Of a stretch of DNA of 5,647 bases, positions 1-3,570 are shown piece by piece. The position numbers were made by a program, and so were the translations under genes. The notes below the pieces were generated by a model. The model did not search any database. It was not told where the DNA came from and was given only the letters and a program-made list of their open reading frames with translations. Positions within the stretch are counted from its first letter, which is position 1; every line of letters starts with the position of its first letter. Origin of the DNA: CBDVBD01 sp965372135 (GTDB lineage: Bacteria > Electryoneota > RPQS01 > CBDVBD01); NCBI GenBank assembly GCA_965372135.1, contig CBDVBD010000184.1, forward strand, positions 1-5,647, in the 5' to 3' direction.

Positions 1-648
1 ATCCTTTCGTGTTAATTCTCTAAAATTATTTACAATAGTTTTTATTTGCTTGGTATCGTATCGATTAAGAAGTTGATACTTATCAACTTCTCTACGAGCA
101 GAATTCAACCAAGCAAGTATTGCCAAGAGATTCTGATCTCTCTTTGCAGTACGTAACGCACCCTTTAGTTTTAGCTGAATACATGATTCATCTAAGCTTT
201 CCAATTGCAGCAATTTCAAAACAGATATCATCAAGTCATAAGCACTTTTTCCCGCTTTAACCATTTCACGATCTAACATTTGATCAATTGGTAATAGATT
301 GTAAAGTATGGATCTAATTTCAATTTCCATCAGATGAGGCTTCTCTGCGTCAAGATCCTTTTGGTAGGCCATCTCCAAACCCATCCAAAAATTAGCATCA
401 GGTCCCAACGCTGTGCCTAGAATTTCTGCTAATCTCAGAGAGATCCGGGTTTTATTAGTAAGCAGTTTATGCACATAGGCTTCACTCTTTCCGATCACCT
501 CAGCAAAACTTGTTTGCGTCCATTCCCTTTCATCTAACGCCTGTTTTATAAAGATTGATGGTGGTAGCGCAATAGCTATATTGTCGCTCGCAACTTCAAT
601 CGGAATAGACTTCTTTTTTAACTCCGAAATTTTTCTTAATTTTTCCAT
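1..648 (-). CDS. Long HigA-like Xre-family antitoxin, C-terminal part beyond the window
   Basis: The frame opens at ATG 648 and stays open for 216 codons to the window edge, so the gene is partial only because of the window. Residues about 28-92 form a Cro/C1-type helix-turn-helix of the HigA type, with 'LPPSIFIKQALDEREWTQ', 'FAEVIGKSEAYVHKLLTNK', 'SLRLAEILGTALG' and 'FWMGLEMAY' in the expected order. After that comes a long helical region ending in 'QIKTIVNNFRELTRKD'. Classical HigA is about 100 residues. Longer relatives carry an ImmA/IrrE (DUF955) zinc-peptidase-like domain after such a helical region, so I infer that domain lies to the left of the window; it is not visible here. The start is two bases after the toxin stop, with AGGAGA (654-659) five bases upstream, so the two genes are co-translated. 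By family analogy it should neutralise the toxin and repress the shared promoter. Confidence 0.8.
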   Translation of the reverse strand, partial: MEKLRKISELKKKSIPIEVASDNIAIALPPSIFIKQALDEREWTQTSFAEVIGKSEAYVHKLLTNKTRISLRLAEILGTALGPDANFWMGLEMAYQKDLDAEKPHLMEIEIRSILYNLLPIDQMLDREMVKAGKSAYDLMISVLKLLQLESLDESCIQLKLKGALRTAKRDQNLLAILAWLNSARREVDKYQLLNRYDTKQIKTIVNNFRELTRKD

Positions 649-650
649 GC

Positions 651-1055
651 TTATCTCCTAGTTTTCCACCAGCGCTTCGTACGTTTATAATGTTTGTTAT
701 CGATAAAAAGGAGGGTAAGAATTACTAAGTTTTCCTCTTTCGATTTCAGTTTAGCCTTATATTTACTATCAAATTGAATCGCTTCTACGTAGGTTAATTC
801 ATCAACGGTCATAATTAATCGATCTTTATTTCCTTTACTCGGTAAACGACTTGAATATAATCCTATCATATCTCCTTTTAGCTTTTCAAACCTATTACGA
901 CCTAAACTCAACAAACCATTGACTTCACGCATTTGCGCAAATTGCCGAATGGTTTCCACGAAACGTCTTTCTTGAGAAGTATTAGGAATTCTCTTTCCTT
1001 GAATTAAATCTTCCCAATCAGAAAGTTCATCTCCAATCACTATTTCTATAGCCAT
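651..1055 (-). CDS. RelE/HigB-like toxin of a type II toxin-antitoxin pair
   Basis: This 134-residue protein is rich in Lys and Arg. Its centre, 'NRFEKLKGDMIGLYSSRLPSK' (split here as NRFEKLKGD and MIGLYSSRL) followed by 'KDRLIMTVD', and its end, 'ENLVILTLLFIDNKHYKR', match the order of strands in the RelE/ParE/HigB fold, where a 'LKG...Y.IR...R' core is followed by a hydrophobic strand and 'D.H'. RelE/HigB toxins are typically mRNA-cleaving enzymes acting at the ribosome. The protein is longer than a typical HigB (about 90-110 residues) because of an N-terminal helical extension of about 50 residues. The start is ATG 1055, with AGGGG (1062-1066) six bases upstream. The toxin comes first and the antitoxin second, the usual higBA order. 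I cannot say which catalytic residues are intact. A non-toxic RelE-fold protein remains possible, but the immediately following HigA-type gene makes a toxin the best reading. Confidence 0.72.
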   Translation of the reverse strand: MAIEIVIGDELSDWEDLIQGKRIPNTSQERRFVETIRQFAQMREVNGLLSLGRNRFEKLKGDMIGLYSSRLPSKGNKDRLIMTVDELTYVEAIQFDSKYKAKLKSKEENLVILTLLFIDNKHYKRTKRWWKTRR

Positions 1056-1072
1056 ATAGTACCCCTACTAAT

Positions 1073-1101
1073 AATATAATGCATTTCTAGCAAAAAGGCA
1101 A
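1073..1101 (-). promoter_or_regulatory. Sigma-70-type promoter of the toxin-antitoxin operon
   Basis: On the minus strand, a -35 box TTGCCT (1096-1101; 4 of 6 matches to consensus) and a -10 box TATATT (1073-1078; 5 of 6) are separated by exactly 17 bases. Transcription would start near 1066, leaving a leader of only about 11 bases that begins at the ribosome binding site AGGGG. It is the best placed promoter candidate in the gap. Confidence 0.6.
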
Positions 1102-1109
1102 GTAGAATC

Positions 1110-1124
1110 TTTACAATTTGTAAA
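1110..1124. promoter_or_regulatory. Candidate operator of the toxin-antitoxin operon
   Basis: TTTACAATTTGTAAA is a perfect palindrome with 7-base arms around a central T, lying eight bases upstream of the -35 box. A smaller palindrome with the same TACA/TGTA core, ATACACATGTAT, lies at 1141-1152. Antitoxins with a helix-turn-helix normally repress their own promoter by binding such sites, so the HigA-like protein is the likely ligand. Binding is inferred from position and symmetry only. Confidence 0.4.
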
Positions 1125-1276
1125 TATTTTGTTTCTCGAAATACACATGTATCGACTATGCTCATCATCCTTAATAATTATTATTTCAGATATAATATAT
1201 AAAAATGGATTAATGAAACCTACGAATTTATTAGTAGGGTGTCAAAAGAGGATTAGATTTTTAGGAGTGTGTGGAT

Positions 1277-1313
1277 AAAAAATTATGCCCATACCAGAAA
1301 AGCGGTATGGGCA
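1277..1313 (-). terminator. Rho-independent terminator after the regulator gene
   Basis: A perfect 10-base stem, TGCCCATACC (1286-1295) with GGTATGGGCA (1304-1313), closes an 8-base loop. In the minus-strand transcript it is followed by TAATTTTTTA (six Us at 1277-1282). It lies 42 bases beyond the stop codon of the Xre-type regulator and should end the membrane protein/regulator transcript before the toxin-antitoxin unit. Confidence 0.85.
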
Positions 1314-1357
1314 CGACAAGTCGGCCCCTACGCGTCGGATTCTTCGAACCCGACCTA
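1305..1357. repeat. Two adjacent palindromic intergenic repeats
   Basis: The first unit (1305-1331) is an imperfect hairpin: GTATGGGCACGAC, loop AA, GTCGGCCCCTAC, with one mismatch and one bulged A. The second (1334-1354) is GTCGGATTC, loop TTC, GAACCCGAC, with 8 of 9 arm positions paired, followed by CTACC. The second has the same plan as the 29-base repeats at 2352 and 2780: 9-base arms beginning GTC and ending GAC, then CTAC. The CTA at 1355-1357 supplies the TAG stop of the regulator gene. One arm of the first unit is shared with the terminator stem. Confidence 0.55.
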
Positions 1358-1603
1358 CCTCGAACGCTCCAGCAATTCCTGGCTCATGGGTTTTAGGGGG
1401 ACGGTGGAGAAGATCATTTCCACCGGTAAATCGAAATATTCGCTGATGCGGAAGGCTAAATCCAGGCTGGGATTGTATTCCTCCCGTTCCAAATAACCCA
1501 CCGTTTGGAAATTGACGCCGATGATTTCGGCGAGCTGTTTGCGGGAGATATCTCGCTCCTGACGCAGCACCGCAATCCGGTTGTAGATTTTTCGTCCTTT
1601 CAT
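1355..1603 (-). CDS. Small Xre-type (Cro/C1) transcriptional regulator
   Basis: The protein has 82 residues. Residues about 7-65 are a complete Cro/C1 helix-turn-helix domain: 'NRIAVLRQERDIS' (helix 1), 'RKQLAEIIGV' (helix 2), 'NFQTVGYLEREEYNPS' (recognition helix), then 'LAFRISEYFDLPVEMIF', the usual ending of the compact YozG-like regulators, which are about 65-75 residues. The remaining 17 residues form a short polar tail. The start is ATG 1603, overlapping the stop of the membrane protein gene as ATGA. A very strong Shine-Dalgarno GGAGGTGA (1605-1612) precedes it, so translation is probably coupled yet efficient. Small regulators of this type next to a small membrane protein form a recurrent bacterial pair; the regulator probably controls the pair's own promoter at 2119-2147. 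The stop codon lies inside a palindromic repeat. Confidence 0.85.
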   Translation of the reverse strand: MKGRKIYNRIAVLRQERDISRKQLAEIIGVNFQTVGYLEREEYNPSLDLAFRISEYFDLPVEMIFSTVPLKPMSQELLERSR

Positions 1604-2058
1604 TTCACCTCCCCCGGAACCTCAGTTTCGGTCCATGCCAAGATCGATCCGGGCAAGGTATGTGCCAAATATATCAAACTGGCTACCAACGGCACGGTGA
1701 TAACCAGATTTAATCCCGGAACCAATCGATAGAGCACGGCATGCACCAGCATAATCACCAGACAGATCACGGTAAACCAGCCGTAGGATTGACTGAGTGC
1801 GTTGTGAGTGATCTGTAACTGCCGTTCGTCCAAGGTGTCGGTTTTGGCATGGACCAGTTTCCACAATCCGGTTTTGGTATGGGCGCGGATGAAGCTGATG
1901 ACCACCACGATAAGCGATGAAATTCCCACCACGTCCACCCAGTGGGTCATATCCGAGCGCTGAGACACGAAGTAGAAACATACATTCATGATGAGCAGGC
2001 ATAGGTAATTCACCATTACCCAGGTTCGTCTTTTGGCTCTTGCTTTTTCAGGATTCAT
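1600..2058 (-). CDS. Four-helix membrane protein paired with an Xre-type regulator (DUF2178-like)
   Basis: The protein has 152 residues. A basic start (residues 5-12, with five Lys/Arg) precedes the first membrane segment at about 13-31, followed by others at about 40-57, 92-111 and 115-134. Between segments 2 and 3, around residues 74-82, is 'DTLDERQLQI', a cytoplasmic 'DER' loop like that of the DUF2178-type membrane proteins often found next to small Xre-type regulators. The family assignment is from memory of this pattern and is tentative; no enzymatic role is known to me. The start is ATG 2058 with AAGGT (2066-2070) seven bases upstream, and a good promoter lies about 60 bases away. The gene overlaps the following regulator by four bases. 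A role in sensing membrane state or in holding the regulator at the membrane is possible but not shown. Confidence 0.75.
   Translation of the reverse strand: MNPEKARAKRRTWVMVNYLCLLIMNVCFYFVSQRSDMTHWVDVVGISSLIVVVISFIRAHTKTGLWKLVHAKTDTLDERQLQITHNALSQSYGWFTVICLVIMLVHAVLYRLVPGLNLVITVPLVASLIYLAHTLPGSILAWTETEVPGEVK
1605..1612 (-). promoter_or_regulatory. Strong Shine-Dalgarno inside the membrane protein gene
   Basis: GGAGGTGA, inside the last codons of the membrane protein gene, lies directly before ATG 1603 and fixes the regulator start. It shows that the regulator can be translated strongly despite the ATGA overlap. Confidence 0.8.
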
Positions 2059-2111
2059 GATTGTTACCTTGTTTTAATTTACTTACATATCGTACATGAT
2101 TTCTTACTGTC

Positions 2112-2140
2112 TGTTGTAAATATACGTATATTGTTGTAAA
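2112..2140. promoter_or_regulatory. Operator-like repeat overlapping the promoter
   Basis: A perfect 14-base palindrome AATATACGTATATT (2119-2132) covers the -10 box. It is flanked by a direct repeat TGTTGTAAA at 2112-2120 and 2132-2140, exactly 20 bases (two helical turns) apart. A protein bound here would block RNA polymerase. The obvious candidate is the Xre-type regulator encoded in this operon, which would make it an autorepressor. Binding is inferred. Confidence 0.5.
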
Positions 2141-2147
2141 AAGTCAA
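2119..2147 (-). promoter_or_regulatory. Sigma-70-type promoter of the membrane protein/regulator operon
   Basis: On the minus strand, -35 TTGACT (2142-2147; 5 of 6) and -10 TATATT (2119-2124; 5 of 6) are separated by exactly 17 bases. The predicted start, near 2112, gives a leader of about 54 bases. This is the strongest promoter match in the window. Confidence 0.72.
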
Positions 2148-2182
2148 GTGTTTTTTGTAATTTTTTCAGTGGGGTTATTAAC

Positions 2183-2245
2183 GGTGTTTTGTGTCAGGTG
2201 AGGAATCGAAATTCGTTGAATCGAAATTCGTTGACACCTAACACC
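2183..2245. repeat. Tandem 15-base repeat within an imperfect inverted repeat
   Basis: GAATCGAAATTCGTT occurs twice in tandem (2203-2217 and 2218-2232). The pair is bracketed by GGTGTTTTGTGTC (2183-2195) and GACACCTAACACC (2233-2245), which pair at 11 of 13 positions. The right half, 2218-2243, recurs at 4735-4760 with three differences in 26 bases, so this is a dispersed element rather than a local duplication. No gene is visible in it. Confidence 0.6.
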
Positions 2246-2280
2246 ACGAAAATGATTTGGGATTGAAGTCGAGTGGGGCA

Positions 2281-2353
2281 ATTTTGGAGTGCGCCCTTGA
2301 GGGCGCATGCGGTATCCCGGATCGTAGTCCGGGATGCTACCGCACTCCAAAGT
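2281..2353. repeat. Nested palindromic element able to form a three-way junction
   Basis: The outer arms TTTGGAGTGC (2283-2292) and GCACTCCAAA (2342-2351) are exact reverse complements. Inside are a 7-base hairpin, TGCGCCC, loop TTGA, GGGCGCA (2290-2307), and a 13-base-pair hairpin: GCGGTA then TCCCGGA, a 6-base loop, TCCGGGA, a bulge TGC, then TACCGC (2309-2343). The outer-arm sequence GCACTCCAAAGT recurs at 2849-2860. The minus-strand open frame across this stretch follows the palindromes and is not treated as a gene. Confidence 0.65.
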
Positions 2354-2380
2354 CAGGATCGCAGGGATCCTGACCTACTC
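2352..2380. repeat. 29-base palindromic repeat, copy 1
   Basis: GTCAGGATC (2352-2360), loop GCAGG and GATCCTGAC (2366-2374) form a perfect 9-base-pair hairpin, followed by CTACTC. The whole 29 bases recur without a difference at 2780-2808, on the other side of the thiamine-binding gene. Confidence 0.75.
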
Positions 2381-2394
2381 AAATGAGATGCTTC

Positions 2395-2440
2395 CCGCCA
2401 GTGGGCGGACTTTCAGCACTGCGTTCAGGATGACAATAAG
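2395..2440. repeat. Intergenic repeat remnant downstream of the thiamine-binding gene
   Basis: A short hairpin CCGCC, loop AGTG, GGCGG lies at 2395-2408. Just beyond, the minus strand reads TGTCATCCTGAACGCAGTG, which resembles a very common class of bacterial intergenic repeats. No run of U follows in the transcript direction, so I do not call a terminator here. With the elements at 2183-2380 this accounts for most of the gene-free stretch from 2059 to 2448. Confidence 0.4.
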
Positions 2441-2448
2441 GTGTACGT

Positions 2449-2760
2449 TTAGCCTTTTTGCAAGGGGCGGTTGAGGCGTTGCTCGATGCGCTCGACTTTA
2501 CCGGTGAGGCGTCCGGCGGGGGCGTCGCGGTAGTCCATTTTGGCGATCAAAGTGATCCGTTTGCAATCCTGTTTCATCTGATCGAAGCACTCTTTGATCA
2601 AACTGAAGATTTCATCCCAGTCGCCTTCCAGGATAGTGCCCATTGGGGTCAAGCGGTAGGGGATGCCGGATTTGTCGATTTTGTCCAACACCGGCGCCAC
2701 GTATTTGGATACCGATTCGCCTTTGTCAGTGGGGTATAGGGAAAATTCAAGCAGGATCAT
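2449..2760 (-). CDS. MTH1187/YkoF-type thiamine-binding protein
   Basis: The product has 103 residues when started at ATG 2760. It follows the MTH1187 (DUF77, Thiamine_BP) pattern from end to end: 'MILLEFSLYPTDKGESVSKYV' (written here as MILLEFSLYP and ESVSKYV) forms the first strand and helix, 'YRLTPMGTILEGDWDEIFSLI' carries the family signature TPMGT.(I/L)EGDWDE, and 'KRITLIAKMDYRD' plus 'KVERIEQRL' form the last strand and helix. Members are small ferredoxin-like proteins of about 100 residues that bind thiamine or its pyrimidine precursor in the cytoplasm; they are linked to thiamine uptake and salvage, not to a known reaction. No other thiamine gene is in the window. The gene has no clear promoter or terminator of its own and is bracketed by two identical 29-base repeats, so it may be read from the upstream hydrolase gene. 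A longer version from ATG 2772 lacks a ribosome binding site. Confidence 0.88.
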   Translation of the reverse strand: MILLEFSLYPTDKGESVSKYVAPVLDKIDKSGIPYRLTPMGTILEGDWDEIFSLIKECFDQMKQDCKRITLIAKMDYRDAPAGRLTGKVERIEQRLNRPLQKG

Positions 2761-2766
2761 TATAGT

Positions 2767-2770
2767 CTCC
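2767..2770 (-). promoter_or_regulatory. Shine-Dalgarno that decides the thiamine-binding gene start
   Basis: GGAG lies six bases before ATG 2760 and overlaps the earlier ATG at 2772. No such site precedes ATG 2772. The start at 2760 also matches the usual family N-terminus. Confidence 0.7.
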
Positions 2771-2779
2771 ATTTTAGAT

Positions 2780-2808
2780 GTCAGGATCGCAGGGATCCTG
2801 ACCTACTC
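2780..2808. repeat. 29-base palindromic repeat, copy 2
   Basis: Identical over 29 bases to 2352-2380, in the same orientation, with a perfect 9-base-pair hairpin and the CTACTC trailer. It lies in the 5' leader of the thiamine-binding gene, 20 bases before its start. Confidence 0.75.
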
Positions 2809-2881
2809 TGAAGCAAGCTTCAGTCCATTAAAGCGCAAGCAAGCTTGCGCACTCCAAAGTAACCCCCCTCTGATTCCCCCC
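2808..2881. repeat. Chain of hairpins and C-runs between hydrolase and thiamine-binding genes
   Basis: Two perfect hairpins share the core AAGCAAGCTT: CTGAAGC, loop AA, GCTTCAG (2808-2823) and GCGCAAGC, loop AA, GCTTGCGC (2833-2850). The second leads into GCACTCCAAAGT (2849-2860), a copy of 2342-2353. Then come two runs of six C at 2863-2868 and 2876-2881, seven bases apart. In the minus-strand transcript the second hairpin is followed by only UUUAAU, so it is at best a weak terminator after the hydrolase gene. Confidence 0.6.
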
Positions 2882-2902
2882 TTTAGTAGAAGAAGGGTTG
2901 TT

Positions 2903-3544
2903 TTAGGCGATGCCGTGGATGCGTTTATATTCCAACCAGTTTTTCTTCAGTTCCAGGAAAGATTCGAAGTCGGGACGCAGCAGGAAGGGGTTGGTTTGGC
3001 GTTCATGTCCGATGGTGGATTGGGGCGCCACGCCATAGTCGTGACCGGGGAAGACGCGAATGTGATCGGGGAGTTTCATGACGACGTTTTGGAGGCTGTC
3101 GTATTCTTCCCGGGCATCCTGACCATAACCGGTACCGCCCACTTTGCCCACAAATAGGGTATCACCGGTGATCAGGGCATCTTCCACCAGGATGCAAATG
3201 CTGTCGCGGGTGTGTCCGGGTGTATAGAGGATTTTTAATTTTATGTTGCCGACCGGTAAGGTGTCGCCGTGGTTAACTTTGAATTCGGCGGCACTGGGGG
3301 CGAATTCGTGTAATACGGTTTTCGCCATAGTTTTAGTGGCTAATTCGTGCATGCCACCAGTGTGGTCGCCGTGATCGTGGGTGGCGATCACCCAGCACAC
3401 AGTGGCGTCATTCTGATCGACGCGTTTCAGGAATTCCTGCGGATTTCCGGAGGGATCGATGATAGCAGCTTGGGCGTCGGATTCGTCAAATACCCAATAA
3501 CCGAAATTGCGATCCCCTCCGGTGCTGATTTGCTCTAAGATCAT
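2903..3544 (-). CDS. Metallo-beta-lactamase-fold hydrolase, glyoxalase II-like
   Basis: The protein has 213 residues and a full set of metal-binding motifs. 'THDHGDH' gives His56, His58, Asp60 and His61; 'TPGHTRDS' gives His111; 'ITGDTLF' gives the bridging Asp128; and 'FPGHDYG' gives His168. The ending 'ERQTNPFL' is typical of the glyoxalase II/persulfide dioxygenase branch. Members are cytoplasmic enzymes that hydrolyse thioesters such as S-lactoylglutathione, or oxidise persulfides with a single iron; the sequence alone does not decide which. It is shorter than glutathione-specific glyoxalase II (about 250 residues), lacking most of the C-terminal helical domain that binds glutathione, so another thiol substrate is plausible. 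The start is ATG 3544 with GGAGG four bases upstream, 26 bases after the preceding gene, so the two are probably co-transcribed. No signal peptide is seen. Confidence 0.88.
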   Translation of the reverse strand: MILEQISTGGDRNFGYWVFDESDAQAAIIDPSGNPQEFLKRVDQNDATVCWVIATHDHGDHTGGMHELATKTMAKTVLHEFAPSAAEFKVNHGDTLPVGNIKLKILYTPGHTRDSICILVEDALITGDTLFVGKVGGTGYGQDAREEYDSLQNVVMKLPDHIRVFPGHDYGVAPQSTIGHERQTNPFLLRPDFESFLELKKNWLEYKRIHGIA

Positions 3545-3570
3545 GATTCCTCCATGTATGCAGCGAGCGT

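Larger units (their letters stand above)
1063..1239. repeat. 12-base perfect inverted repeat bracketing the A+T-rich gap
   Basis: CCCTACTAATAA at 1063-1074 is the exact reverse complement of TTATTAGTAGGG at 1228-1239. The left arm overlaps the toxin ribosome binding site and the edge of its -10 box; the right arm lies close to where the composition changes from A+T-rich to balanced. The 153 bases between the arms hold the toxin promoter and the candidate operator and otherwise no gene that I can support. It may be the ends of a small element or a duplicated leader, but neither is shown. Confidence 0.4.

Noticed and set aside
1217..1245. Consensus TTGACA on the minus strand at 1240-1245 as a second toxin promoter
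   Set aside because: At 17-base spacing the -10 position reads TAGGTT, a poor match, and the site is over 160 bases from the toxin start with a better promoter closer.
1269..1496. Plus-strand open frame over the terminator and regulator 3' end
   Set aside because: It spans the terminator hairpin and is antisense to a clear helix-turn-helix gene.
2144..2350. Minus-strand open frame of 68 codons in the repeat region
   Set aside because: It runs through three palindromic repeats, has no ribosome binding site, and its residues simply reflect the repeats. No family pattern is visible.
2183..2380. Insertion sequence or transposase remnant
   Set aside because: The region has palindromes but no coding remnant of a transposase and no clear target duplication.
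2833..2850. Terminator after the hydrolase gene
   Set aside because: The hairpin is strong but is followed by UUUAAUGG rather than a U-run, and it matches the repeat families nearby, so it is listed as a repeat.
2342..2860. CRISPR array
   Set aside because: Only two copies of the 29-base repeat exist, 428 bases apart with a gene between them; there is no regular spacing and no cas gene.
2458..3157. Plus-strand open frames opposite the thiamine-binding and hydrolase genes
   Set aside because: They lie antisense to two well recognised genes with intact family motifs and are composition shadows.
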